From the NCBI RefSeq assembly GCF_042650645.1, contig NZ_JBHSBI010000006.1:124001-188000 (forward strand): a stretch of 64,000 nt of DNA, given 5' to 3'. This document shows, piece after piece, positions 17,185 to 25,360 of this stretch. The DNA is from Nonomuraea purpurea. Its GTDB lineage: Bacteria > Actinomycetota > Actinomycetes > Streptosporangiales > Streptosporangiaceae. Position numbers and translations under genes: made by a program. Under the pieces are notes generated by a model. The model ran no database searches. It was given only the letters and a program-made list of their open reading frames with translations, and was not told the origin of the DNA. Within the stretch, counting starts at the first letter, position 1. Every line of letters starts with the position of its first letter.

Positions 17185-18366
17185 ATGAGTGCACCGGATG
17201 TCACCGCCCTTCTCGCCGAGTTGGAGCGATCTCAGCCGGACCTGGCCGAGGACGCCAGGACCGCCGTCGAATGGTTGACGGGTGGGGAGCCGTTGGAGAC
17301 GGTGACCCAGCTCGACGTCTGCGAGTTCCTCTGGTACACGTTGCCGCTCAAGGTCGGCGGCGACCACGAAAGCCTGGCCCACTCCCTCGGGCGGCTGCTG
17401 CACATCGGAGGCTTGGAACGATACGCGGCGCTGTGCGTGTCGCCCACGACTCTGCAGATCCTGCGCACCTACGCCCGCGAGGGCGAGGACGCGGGCACCA
17501 GCGCCTACCAACAGGCGCTTGAGGCCACGGGCGTGCTCCCGCCCGACGTGCCGGAACTGCAATGGAGCATGATCATGGGGCCCGAGGAGCTGGGCGCCCA
17601 CATCGCCTGCGCCGCGGCGCTGGAGCTGGCGATCGTCTCCGGCGAAGATGTCGACCGCAGCGCCCTGACCCGCCGCTGGCTCACCGAGCCACGGGCCGAC
17701 CTGGGCGGCGACAGCTGGCTCAACCGGGTGCACGGCGAACGGCTCAACCGCTGGGTGCTCGGCCGAGGCCCGGCCAGGCGGGAGCTGGCGCAGCCGTTCG
17801 AGGTGCGCCTGCACGCGCCGGTCACCCCGCAGCCGCTGCCCGCGCTCCACCGGCTTCTCTCCCTGGCCGCATCCGAGGGCCTGCCGCTGCGCCTGGCTCC
17901 CTCGCCCGAGGCGCTGCGGCTGCGCGAGCTGGCCGAGCGGGAGCTGGGCGCGATCAGCCGCGACGGCGCGAAGCTGGCCATCACCGACTACGGCAAGCGG
18001 CTGCTCAGGTCGCCCAAGGCCATGTGGGCGGCGGTGACGCGGCTGCTGCTGGCCAGGGGCGAGCACGACTTCGAGGTGTCGGCCAGGGAGGCCGCGCTCA
18101 TGCTGCTGGCCGACGGCACCCTGATGTCCCCCTCCGAGCTGCGCGAGCGGGTGGCGGGGGTGGTCGGCGGCGAGGGCTGGCACCCGACCACGACGCTGGA
18201 GGACGTCGCCCCTCCGGTGGCCGACCTGGTCGCCCAGCTCACGGCCCTGGAACTGGCGTTCAGCGACGAGCTGGCGGTGCGGATGGACCGTCCCGGCCAG
18301 CTCGCTGCCCTGGCGGCGCTGCGGACCCACGCCCTGCAGCCCAGAAAGTACGTCAGCTCCGGCTGA
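17185..18366 (+). CDS. Conserved protein of unknown function
   Basis: A 393-residue soluble protein with no membrane segment or signal peptide. It is mostly helical, rich in Leu, Ala and Arg, with WYTLPLKVGGDHESLAHSLGRLLH and LQILRTYAREGEDAGTSAYQ as distinctive segments. I do not recognise a family with confidence. ATG 17185 (MSAPDVTALLAELE) is chosen as the first start giving a typical N-terminus; GAGG lies too close upstream to be a good ribosome binding site, and the frame is open back to 17098. It lies between the PMT and DUF5996 genes. Confidence 0.7.
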   Translation: MSAPDVTALLAELERSQPDLAEDARTAVEWLTGGEPLETVTQLDVCEFLWYTLPLKVGGDHESLAHSLGRLLHIGGLERYAALCVSPTTLQILRTYAREGEDAGTSAYQQALEATGVLPPDVPELQWSMIMGPEELGAHIACAAALELAIVSGEDVDRSALTRRWLTEPRADLGGDSWLNRVHGERLNRWVLGRGPARRELAQPFEVRLHAPVTPQPLPALHRLLSLAASEGLPLRLAPSPEALRLRELAERELGAISRDGAKLAITDYGKRLLRSPKAMWAAVTRLLLARGEHDFEVSAREAALMLLADGTLMSPSELRERVAGVVGGEGWHPTTTLEDVAPPVADLVAQLTALELAFSDELAVRMDRPGQLAALAALRTHALQPRKYVSSG

Positions 18367-18446
18367 CAGCACGCACCCCTGGGAGTCGGCCGAACACATG
18401 CGGTAGTTACCATGGCAGGGAAAGCTCTACGCCGGAGGGGGCCGTC

Positions 18447-19379
18447 ATGGAGCTGTTCCCTGCCATGCCGCTCGCTGAGTGGACAGAAGCCAAGGAGACC
18501 TTTCACCGCTTCGCCCAGATCGTGGGCAAGATCCGCCTGACCTCGAGCAACCGACGCAACCACTGGTGGCAGGTGCCGTTCCATCCGACCGGACGCGGCA
18601 TCACGAGCCGGCCGATGGGCGGGCTGGGCGAGCAGCCGCTGTTCTCGATCGACTTCGACCTCGTCCGCCATCGGCTGGTGATCGACGTGCTCGACGGACG
18701 CAGCGCCGAGTTCAGCCTGATCGGCAGGTCGGTCGCGTCCTTTCACGACCGGTTGTTCGAGACCCTGGCCGGGCTGGGCATCCGGCCCGAGATCTGGGCG
18801 GTGCCGTTCGACCTGGGCGACGACACGCCGTTCGCCGAGGACACCGTGCACGCACGTTACGATCCGATGCTCATCAACCGCTACTGGCGGATCCTGTCGC
18901 AGGTGGTGCAGCTCCTCGATCGCTTCGCCGCCGATTTCTCCGGCAAGATCAGCCCGGTGCACCACTTCTGGCACACCTTCGACATCGCCGTCACCCGCTT
19001 CACGGGGCGCGTGGTCCGGGTCTCGCCGGACACCGACCCGGTGACCCGGGAGGCCTACAGCAGAGAGGTCATCAGCTCGGGGTTCTGGTTCGGCGACAAG
19101 GAACGGCCGTGGCCGGCCTTCTACTCCTACACCGCGCCGGAGCCGGACGGCATCGAGCGCGAGCCGCTACGCCCCGAGCAGGCCGAATGGATACCCGCAC
19201 GGGGCAGCCATCTGGCAATCCTGCGCTACGACGACGTCCGGGCGCTCGGAGATCCCGTGGGGACCGTGCTGACCTTCCTGGAGAGCGCTTACCAGGCCGG
19301 GGCTAAACTGACCGACGTCGACGCCGAGGCGCTCAACAGCCCCGGCGGCGTCACCGACCCCTACTACGCCAAAAACTGA
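18447..19379 (+). CDS. DUF5996 family protein
   Basis: A 310-residue cytosolic protein. The segments NHWWQVPFHPTGRGITSRPM, FSIDFDLVRHRLVI, RYWRILSQVVQLLDRFAADFSGKISPVHHFWHTFDIAVTRFTGR (split here as IS-PVHHFWHTFD) and the C-terminal GSHLAILRYDDVR match what I know of the DUF5996 family, whose function is unknown. ATG 18447 has GGAGGGG 7 nt upstream. The gene ends at a strong terminator hairpin that starts one base after its stop. Confidence 0.8.
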   Translation: MELFPAMPLAEWTEAKETFHRFAQIVGKIRLTSSNRRNHWWQVPFHPTGRGITSRPMGGLGEQPLFSIDFDLVRHRLVIDVLDGRSAEFSLIGRSVASFHDRLFETLAGLGIRPEIWAVPFDLGDDTPFAEDTVHARYDPMLINRYWRILSQVVQLLDRFAADFSGKISPVHHFWHTFDIAVTRFTGRVVRVSPDTDPVTREAYSREVISSGFWFGDKERPWPAFYSYTAPEPDGIEREPLRPEQAEWIPARGSHLAILRYDDVRALGDPVGTVLTFLESAYQAGAKLTDVDAEALNSPGGVTDPYYAKN

Positions 19380-19410
19380 GCGCCCGCCCTCCTGATCGGA
19401 GGGCGGGCGC
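19380..19410 (+). terminator. Strong hairpin terminator after the DUF5996 gene
   Basis: A perfect 13-bp GC stem (GCGCCCGCCCTCC, 19380-19392, with its complement at 19398-19410) and a TGATC loop begin right after the stop codon. There is no U tract, as usual for high-GC actinobacteria. Confidence 0.85.
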
Positions 19411-19582
19411 CCACGAGTGCGTACCGGTGTGCAGGTCGCCTCTCGGCGAAAGGCACAACACGGCTCCAGCCGAACGGTATTCCGTGAAGGCAATAGGTGA
19501 GGCCCGGGGACACTGGACACACCGGCCACGAGTTATGTAACCACACTCCGCCCCCGATCATTCCCCGCCGCGCGGATACTTT

Positions 19583-19709
19583 TTCCATCTTGTACGCGCT
19601 GCCATGGCCGGCCACCCACCGCACTCCGGCCGACGGCCCTCCAGGAAACGGCCCCTGACCCTTCACCGGTACTCGCCGTTACGCGAGCCCAAGTTGTCCG
19701 ACTCCGTGG
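19583..19709 (+). repeat. Dispersed repeat copy C
   Basis: Same orientation as copy A and very similar to it from TTCCATC through TACGCGCTGCC, CCAGGAAACGGCC and CCTTCACCGGTACTCGCCGTTACG to CCAAGTTG. It overlaps the 3' end of the MFS reading frame and supplies its last residues (NLGSRNGEYR) and stop. It is one arm of the inverted pair C/D bracketing the MFS gene. The preceding spacer, 19411-19582, shows nothing recognisable. Confidence 0.88.
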
Positions 19710-21033
19710 TGTCGCCCGGCCCTGGCATACGGGTGGAGACGAGGACGTCGCGCATGAGGAGGATGGAGGCGAGCGCCAGCAGGCCCGCCCCGACACCGAG
19801 CCAGCCGACCATCCCGCCCACCCCCGCGGCCGTGATCAGCTCGCCGTGGCCGCCGATCAGCGACTGCGCGCAGGCCAGGCCGAAGGAGCCGCCGAGCTGC
19901 TTGGTCAGCATCGAACCCGCCGTGGCGGCCCCCATGTCGGCGTGGGGGACGCTGTTCTGGGTGGCGATGGTGATGCCGCCCATGGACGGCCCCGCGCCCA
20001 GGCCGATCAGCAGCAGCCACGTACCGGCCAGGACGGGGGACGTGTCGGGGGCCAGGGCGAAGAACGCCGCCGCACCGACCGTGACCAGCACCGCCCCGAC
20101 CACCAGCACCGGCTTGGTGCGCCCGGAGCGCAGGATGTGAACGGCCGTCAGCCGGTTGCCCACGGTCATCCCGACCAGCAGCGGAAGCAGGAGAAGGCCC
20201 GAGGTGGTGGCCGAGTGGCCGCGTACGTGCTGGAGGTAGAGCGGCAAGAAGATGCCCACGGGCAGGACGGCGAGCTGGAAGAAGAAGCCGCCGCTGAGCA
20301 GGGCGGCGTAGGAGCGCAGTCGCAGGAGGTGGGGCGGGAGCAGCGGGGCGACGGCCCGCCTCTCGACGGGGACGAGCGCGGCCAGCACGGCCAGACCTGC
20401 CAGCAGGGCGCCGAGCACGGCTGGATCGTTCCAGGCGCGGCTGGTGTTGCCCTTGACGCTGAGGCCGGTCAGGATCAGCGAGAGGCCGGTGGCGAGCAGG
20501 GCGATCCCGGCCGCGTCCAGCTTGCCGGGCGCACTTGCCTGGACGCGGCGCTCGGGCAGCAGCACCGTGACCAGGGCCGCCGCGACGGCTCCGATGGGGA
20601 GATTCATCAGGAACGCCCAGCGCCAACTCGCGTGATCGGTCAGTACGCCGCCGAGCAGCGGCCCGCCGATCATGCCGACGATCATCATCCCGGCCATCAG
20701 GCTCTGCATGCGGATCATGCCCTGGGCTCGGTGGGGCGGATGGAGGTCGCGGATCACCGCCATGCCCAGGGTGAGCAGCGCACCCGCGCCCACACCCTGT
20801 AACGCGCGGCTGACGATCAGGAACGGCATCGAACCTGCCAGCCCGCAAGCCAGAGAGCCTGCCAGGAAGATCGCTAAGCCGGCGAGGAGGAGACGGCGGC
20901 GGCCGTAGAGGTCGGAGAAGCGCCCGTAGATCGGGACGCTGACCGAGGACGTGAGCAGGTACGCGGTGACCAGCCAGACATACCACGAGCCGGACCCGCC
21001 GACCTGCTCGACGATGCGGGGCGTGTGCCGTGG
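19663..21033 (-). pseudogene. DHA2/EmrB-type MFS efflux gene lacking its N-terminus
   Basis: The minus-strand frame encodes a multidrug exporter of the 14-helix DHA2 type: PRIVEQVGGSGSWYVWLVTAYLLTSSVSVP is read directly after a stop at 21034-21036 (shown here only in part), then GRFSDLYGRRRLLLAG (motif A), RALQGVGAGALL and GVLTDHASWRWAFLMNLPIG (motif C region). The first membrane helix and start codon are missing; the first in-frame ATG is at 20829, after helix 2. At the 5' side the frame stops about 10 bp before repeat copy D; at the 3' side it reads into repeat copy C. I conclude that repeat-associated rearrangement truncated it, so it is probably not functional. Confidence 0.82.
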
Positions 21034-21044
21034 TCAGGTGAAAC

Positions 21045-21172
21045 CATGGAAGCCGGGCAACTTGGGCTCGCGTAACGGCGAGGTGGCGGTGAAGGGTCAG
21101 AGGCCGTTTCCTGGAGGGCCATCAGCCGGAGTACGGCGGGTGGCGGGCCATGGCAGCGCGTACAGGATGGAA
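21045..21172 (-). repeat. Dispersed repeat copy D (inverted relative to C)
   Basis: The reverse complement matches copies A and C nearly base for base: TTCCATCCTGTACGCGCTGCC at one end, CCAGGAAACGGCC, CGCCGTTACGCGAGCCC and AAGTTGCCCGGCTTCC at the other. It sits at the truncated 5' end of the MFS gene, so C and D form inverted terminal repeats around a 1.3-kb segment. Confidence 0.88.
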
Positions 21173-21191
21173 GACCCCCAGCCACAACGGG

Positions 21192-21222
21192 TTGGACACG
21201 GAACGATCGGGTTTGCTACGTT
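21192..21222 (+). promoter_or_regulatory. Promoter of the cmlR leader transcript
   Basis: A TTGGAC -35 (21192-21197) and a TACGTT -10 (21217-21222, preceded by TGC) are spaced by 19 bp. The -10 ends 7 nt before the A of the leader ATG at 21230, the spacing expected for a leaderless transcript starting at that A. Confidence 0.6.
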
Positions 21223-21229
21223 GCCGCGT

Positions 21230-21259
21230 ATGTCCAGCCCCGAGGCGTCAAGACGCTAG
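21230..21259 (+). CDS. 9-codon leader peptide MSSPEASRR upstream of cmlR
   Basis: An ATG-initiated mini-gene encoding MSSPEASRR, ending with TAG at 21257-21259. Its last base is the first base of the following hairpin. Leader peptides of similar length control chloramphenicol exporter genes such as cmlA, where the drug stalls the ribosome on the leader. The position, length, leaderless promoter and adjoining terminator point to the same logic here. Only the sequence layout is seen; induction is inferred. Confidence 0.6.
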   Translation: MSSPEASRR

Positions 21260-21284
21260 CCACCGGTCGTCCGGTGGCTTATTT
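21259..21284 (+). terminator. Attenuator terminator in the cmlR leader
   Basis: Perfect 8-bp stem GCCACCGG (21259-21266) with CCGGTGGC (21271-21278), TCGT loop, followed by TTATTT. This is one of the few intrinsic terminators with a U-rich tail in this window. It starts at the leader stop codon, so a ribosome stalled near the end of the leader would cover its left arm. Confidence 0.7.
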
Positions 21285-21308
21285 CGCGCTGTCGCCGTCG
21301 AGGCTTTC

Positions 21309-21433
21309 CTCCGCGACCCCGCGCGCCACTCGGATCACCGTGACACGGGCTCTTTCCTTCGTCTGACCCCGGCGGCATGCCGTCCTTCCTGCCATGCCCG
21401 CCTTCCTTGTCGATCCACGATGTGGTCGCGGAG
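21309..21433 (+). promoter_or_regulatory. Long-range pairing that hides the cmlR ribosome binding site
   Basis: CTCCGCGACC at 21309-21318 is exactly complementary to GGTCGCGGAG at 21424-21433, which includes the GGAG ribosome binding site of cmlR (7 nt before its ATG). This 10-bp match could sequester the site in the leader RNA and add a translational layer to the attenuator. Confidence 0.5.
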
Positions 21434-21440
21434 TTCTTTC

Positions 21441-22598
21441 ATGCCATTTGCTGTTTACCTGCTCGGATTGGCGGTCTTCGCCCAGGGGACGTCCGAGTTC
21501 ATGCTGGCCGGGCTCGTGCCCGGCATCGCGCAGGACCTGAACGTGTCCATCCCCGCCGCAGGGCTGCTGACCTCGGCGTTCGCCGTGGGCATGGTCGTCG
21601 GCGCGCCGCTGACGGCGGCGCTCAGCCTGCGCTGGTCGCGGCGGAGCACGCTGCTGGCCTTCCTGATCGTCTTCCTGGTCGTCCACGTGGTCGGGGCGCT
21701 CACCACCAGCTACGAGGTGCTGCTCGGCACGCGCGTCGTCGCGGCGCTGGCCAACGCCGGATTCCTGGCGGTGGCCATGGCGACCGCCGTCGCCATGGCG
21801 CCGTCCGACGCCAAGGGCCGTGCCACCTCCGTCCTGCTCGGCGGCGTCACCATCGCCTGCGTCGCGGGCATGCCCGGCGGGGCCGCGCTCGGCGAGGTCT
21901 GGGGGTGGCGCTCGGCGTTCTGGGCGGTGTCCGTCGCGCTGATCCCGGCGATCGTCGCGGTCGTCGTGTCCGTGCCCGGCGGCGGCGCCTGCGCGCCCAG
22001 CCCCCTGGGAGAGCTGCGCGCGCTGCGCCGGCCCAGGCTGCTGGTGCTGCTCGCGCTGGGCGCCCTGGTGAACGGGGCCACGTTCTGCACCTTCACCTAC
22101 CTCGCGCCGCTGCTCATCGGGACCACCGGTCTCGACTCCGCCTGGATGCCCGCGATGCTGGCGCTGTTCGGGCTGGGGTCGTTCGCCGGGGTGACGATCA
22201 GCGGACGGGTCGCCGACGTGCGGCCCGTGCGGCTGCTGGTCGTCGGCGGGGTGCTGCTGCTCGGCGGCTGGGTCGCCTTCGCCGTGACGACGGGGCTCGC
22301 GATCGTGCTCGTCTTCGTGCAGGGGACGTTGTCGTTCGCGGTCGGCTCCACGCTGATCTCGCAGGTCCTGTATGCGGCCGACGGGGCGCCCACCTTGGGC
22401 GGCGCCTTCGCCACGGCGGCCTTCAACGTCGGCGCGACCGTCGGGCCCTGGCTCGGCGGGGTCGCCATCGGGGCCGGGCTCGGGTTCCGCTCGCCGTTGT
22501 GGGTGAGCGCGCTGCTGGTCGGGGCCGCGCTGGTCACGGCGGCGCTCGCGTATCTGGTCCGTCTCGGATCTGGTGGCGCCGGTGTGACGCGCAGTTAA
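21441..22598 (+). CDS. cmlR: CmlR-type chloramphenicol exporter (MFS, 12 helices)
   Basis: A 385-residue inner-membrane drug:H+ antiporter. The sequence MPFAVYLLGLAVFAQGTSEF, followed by MLAGLVPGIAQDL, and the later GALVNGATFCTFTYLAPLL and VLYAADGAPTLGGAFATAAF closely match the Streptomyces chloramphenicol resistance protein family as I know it. ATG 21441 has GGAG 7 nt upstream. The leader at 21192-21440 holds a leaderless mini-gene, a terminator and an anti-ribosome-binding-site segment. The neighbouring truncated MFS gene is of a different subfamily. Confidence 0.88.
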   Translation: MPFAVYLLGLAVFAQGTSEFMLAGLVPGIAQDLNVSIPAAGLLTSAFAVGMVVGAPLTAALSLRWSRRSTLLAFLIVFLVVHVVGALTTSYEVLLGTRVVAALANAGFLAVAMATAVAMAPSDAKGRATSVLLGGVTIACVAGMPGGAALGEVWGWRSAFWAVSVALIPAIVAVVVSVPGGGACAPSPLGELRALRRPRLLVLLALGALVNGATFCTFTYLAPLLIGTTGLDSAWMPAMLALFGLGSFAGVTISGRVADVRPVRLLVVGGVLLLGGWVAFAVTTGLAIVLVFVQGTLSFAVGSTLISQVLYAADGAPTLGGAFATAAFNVGATVGPWLGGVAIGAGLGFRSPLWVSALLVGAALVTAALAYLVRLGSGGAGVTRS

Positions 22599-22642
22599 AC
22601 AGGTGGTGGCCGAGAGTCCGCCAGACTACGGTAAAGACCAGG

Positions 22643-22663
22643 TCAGCGGCTCGGTCCCGCTGA
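22643..22663. terminator. Possible bidirectional terminator between cmlR and pip
   Basis: TCAGCGG (22643-22649) pairs with CCGCTGA (22657-22663) around a 7-nt loop in the spacer between two convergent genes. There is no U tract; an imperfect GC-rich stem also lies near 22754-22775. Confidence 0.4.
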
Positions 22664-22771
22664 GCGACGCGCGAACCCGCGGCTCACCCGTGCGGTGTCA
22701 ACCGACGGCGAGGCGATGGTCACCGGGCACCGTCCAAAAGCCCAGACGGTCGCGAGCCGCGGGTCCCGCGC

Positions 22772-23722
22772 TCACCGATCCGCGAAGCCGTCCAGGGCCG
22801 CGCGGATCTCCTGCCCGAACGTCGTGCTGCCGGTGTGACCGGAGTCCTCGACGACGACCAGTTTCGCCTCGGGCCAGGCCTGGGCGAGCTGCCAGGCGGT
22901 GTGGAGCGGCCCGCTGAGGTCCATGCGGCCGTGGATCAGCACGCCGGGGATCCCGGCCAGCCGCCCGGCCTCGCGCAGCAGCACGCCCTCCTCCAGCCAA
23001 GCGGCGTTGGAGAAGTAGTGGGAGCAGATGCGGACCATCGCCAGCCTGGCCTCATCGGGCCGATCGCTGTAGGCGCCCGGCTTGCCGTTGCTCTCCAGCG
23101 AGATGACCGCGTCCTCCCACTCCAGCCAGTCGGCGGTGGCCTTCTCCCTGACCTTCTGGTCGGGGTCGGACGTCAGCCGCGCGTACGCCGCCAGCAGGTC
23201 GCCGTCCCTGTCGGCCTCGGGCACACCCTGCCTGAACCGCTCCCACTCCTCGGGGAAGAACCGCCCCACGCCTCGGTAGAGCCAGTCGATCTCGGAGCGC
23301 CGCGTCATCGTGACCCCGGTGAAGACCATCTCCGACACCCGCTCAGGATGGGCCTCGGCGTAGGCCAGCATCAGCGTCGACCCCCATGACCCGCCATACA
23401 GCAGCCACTTGCCGATGCCGAGGTGCTCACGCAGGAGTTCCATGTCGGCGACCAGGTGATGGGTGGTGTTGGTGCTCAGGTCGGTGGCCGGGTCACTGGC
23501 GTGGGGACGGCTCCTGCCGCAGTTCCGCTGGTCGAACAGGACAATGCGGTAGCGCTCCGGGTCGAACCAGCGGCGCGCGCCTGTGGAGCAGCCGGAGCCC
23601 GGCCCGCCGTGAACGACGAGCGCCGGCTTGCCGTGCGGGTTTCCGCAGACCTCCCAGTAGACGAGGTTGCCGTCACCGGTGTCGAGCATGCCGTGCTCGT
23701 AGGGCTCGATCGGGGGATACAA
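22772..23722 (-). CDS. pip: Prolyl aminopeptidase
   Basis: Cytosolic alpha/beta-hydrolase (S33) of about 316 residues that removes N-terminal Pro from peptides. It shows the oxyanion motif VVHGGPGSGCS, FDQRNCGRSRPHAS, the nucleophile elbow GGSWGSTL, the acid in IHGRMDLSGP and the His in VVEDSGHTG. TTG 23722 is chosen because GAGAGGAG lies 7 nt upstream and the product then starts YPPIEPYEHGML, like homologues; an upstream TTG at 23740 is less likely. Confidence 0.93.
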   Translation of the reverse strand: MYPPIEPYEHGMLDTGDGNLVYWEVCGNPHGKPALVVHGGPGSGCSTGARRWFDPERYRIVLFDQRNCGRSRPHASDPATDLSTNTTHHLVADMELLREHLGIGKWLLYGGSWGSTLMLAYAEAHPERVSEMVFTGVTMTRRSEIDWLYRGVGRFFPEEWERFRQGVPEADRDGDLLAAYARLTSDPDQKVREKATADWLEWEDAVISLESNGKPGAYSDRPDEARLAMVRICSHYFSNAAWLEEGVLLREAGRLAGIPGVLIHGRMDLSGPLHTAWQLAQAWPEAKLVVVEDSGHTGSTTFGQEIRAALDGFADR

Positions 23723-23762
23723 GGCCGGGCTCCTCTCCAAGGGCTATAACAGCGCTTTTATA

Positions 23763-24551
23763 TTACGCGACCTTGGAGGACGGGGCGGTCCAGGTGTTGC
23801 ACGAGCCGGGGTCGCCGGTGGCGAAGCCGCGCTTGAGCCAGGCACGGGCGCTCGACGCACTGCCGAGCGTGCGCTCCTCATCGGGGCCGTCACCATCGAC
23901 GAGGGACACGAGGTAGTTCCAGTCCTTCGTGGTTCGCCCCTTCAGCGGCCAGACGCTCTTGGCGAAAGCACCGGCGAAGCAGTCGGACTGGAGGCTGTAG
24001 CGCCGGGACTGCTCGTGGAGCTCGGCCTTCTTGCCATACGGCACCGCGTCGTAGGCGTCCGAGATTCCTGCGAGGTTCTGCACGTGATAGGCGTACAGGG
24101 AGGCGGCGGTATAGAAGAGCCAGAGGTCGGACGGGTCCCTGAGCCACGTCTTACCGATCTGGACGGCTATTGTCCCATTTTTGTCACAATACCAGGACTG
24201 GGAATCAGCGCGACCCGTCGTGTAGCCGCAGTACTTCTTCGGGAACTTGTCGACGTGCTGGACCCTGACCTTTCGGTAGGGCAATCCGGCGTCGGTGAGG
24301 TGCTTCTGCCAGGTGGTTTCCAAGCACGCGACGACCGCGTCGAAGTAGGCGCGGGCCAGTTTGCGGTCGTTCTTCTTGGCCTTCGGCTCCTCACAGGTCG
24401 TCGTGGGGAGCGCTCCCGCCTCATAGAGCGGGTTGGCAATGAGTTTGGGGTGTTTGACTGGGTATGCCGCCGAATCGGCGGAGGCCGTACCAGCTAATGG
24501 CGCCGCCAGAGCGAAGGCCAAAGCCGCAGTCGTCAGAGAAAGACGTTTCAC
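23763..24551 (-). CDS. Secreted YpfJ-like zinc-peptidase relative with lost HExxH motif
   Basis: About 262 residues with a signal peptide (VKRLSLTTAALAFALAAPLAGTASA). The body resembles the YpfJ/Zn_peptidase family (PF04228): a YFDAVVACLETTWQKHL segment, SWYCDKNGTIAV corresponding to the usual FYCPxDxxIYL, and SLQSDCFAGAFA near the end. The normal HExGHH helix reads ASLYAYHVQNLAGI, so both the Glu and first His are gone and metal catalysis is unlikely. Start uncertain: GTG 24551 or TTG 24563, neither with a clear ribosome binding site. Four other Cys could form disulfides. Confidence 0.72.
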   Translation of the reverse strand: MKRLSLTTAALAFALAAPLAGTASADSAAYPVKHPKLIANPLYEAGALPTTTCEEPKAKKNDRKLARAYFDAVVACLETTWQKHLTDAGLPYRKVRVQHVDKFPKKYCGYTTGRADSQSWYCDKNGTIAVQIGKTWLRDPSDLWLFYTAASLYAYHVQNLAGISDAYDAVPYGKKAELHEQSRRYSLQSDCFAGAFAKSVWPLKGRTTKDWNYLVSLVDGDGPDEERTLGSASSARAWLKRGFATGDPGSCNTWTAPSSKVA

Positions 24552-24685
24552 GATGCGTGACAATAGGGCCCAAAGGGCTCAGGAGCAACGCGGTTAAAGA
24601 ATGTTAGATCCAACTATGAAGTAACTGAACCAACACGAAGGGTACTGATCGCTGCGGTAACCGAAATTCCGCAGCAAGGAGCACC

Positions 24686-25360
24686 ATGTACAAGCACGCG
24701 ATTGTCGCATTCGTCACAACTTCCACCGCCTTCGTCCTCACCGCCGGGGCGGCGGCCGCCGAAGAAGCGGCACCTCTTCCACAGATATGCGGCACCGGCA
24801 ACATCGTCAGCGGCTCAGCCCCGTGGCACACGATGGAGACGAGCCTCACCGACGTCCGCGCCTACGTAGGAGGGCTGTTCACCGCCGAGGCCTCGATCTT
24901 CGTCCCGTCGGCGTCTTCGAGCGCGCTGAGCTCGGTGCAGGACGACTCGCCGTTCTTCCTCTCCGCGCCGTGGACGGCCTCCTCCGCCCAGACCGAGCCC
25001 TCGCTGCTCTCCCCGGTTCGCACCCTGCTCGAAAGCCTGATCACCAGGGCCGAGACCTGCTCCTTCATCGAAGACGCCGACCTCACCACGGACTGGGACA
25101 TCCCGTCCAGCCCCGAGATCGACACCATGGACACCGAGGAACTGGTCGAAGCCCTGGCCATCACACCGGCCTGCGGCGGCCCCGCCGCGGTGACGAGCAC
25201 GACGTCGGAGGCGATTCAGACCGCCAGCGTCACGCGACTCTTCCAGCAGGTCGTCACCGCCGACCCTGCGGTCTGCGCCGCGCCCGCCTCCTCCTCGCGT
25301 TCGCTCCTGGACGCCATCGGGGTCACGGGCCTGCTCAACCAAATTATCGGCCGTCCTTGA
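24686..25360 (+). CDS. Secreted protein of unknown function
   Basis: A 224-residue protein with a signal peptide ending near AGAAAAEEAA. AAGGAG precedes ATG 24686 by 4 nt. The mature part is rich in Ser, Thr, Ala and acidic residues and has four spaced Cys (in PQICGTG, AETCSF, PACGG and AVCAAP). I recognise no family. Its last 17 bp overlap the 3' end of the convergent P450 gene. It is divergent from the YpfJ-like gene. Confidence 0.7.
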   Translation: MYKHAIVAFVTTSTAFVLTAGAAAAEEAAPLPQICGTGNIVSGSAPWHTMETSLTDVRAYVGGLFTAEASIFVPSASSSALSSVQDDSPFFLSAPWTASSAQTEPSLLSPVRTLLESLITRAETCSFIEDADLTTDWDIPSSPEIDTMDTEELVEALAITPACGGPAAVTSTTSEAIQTASVTRLFQQVVTADPAVCAAPASSSRSLLDAIGVTGLLNQIIGRP

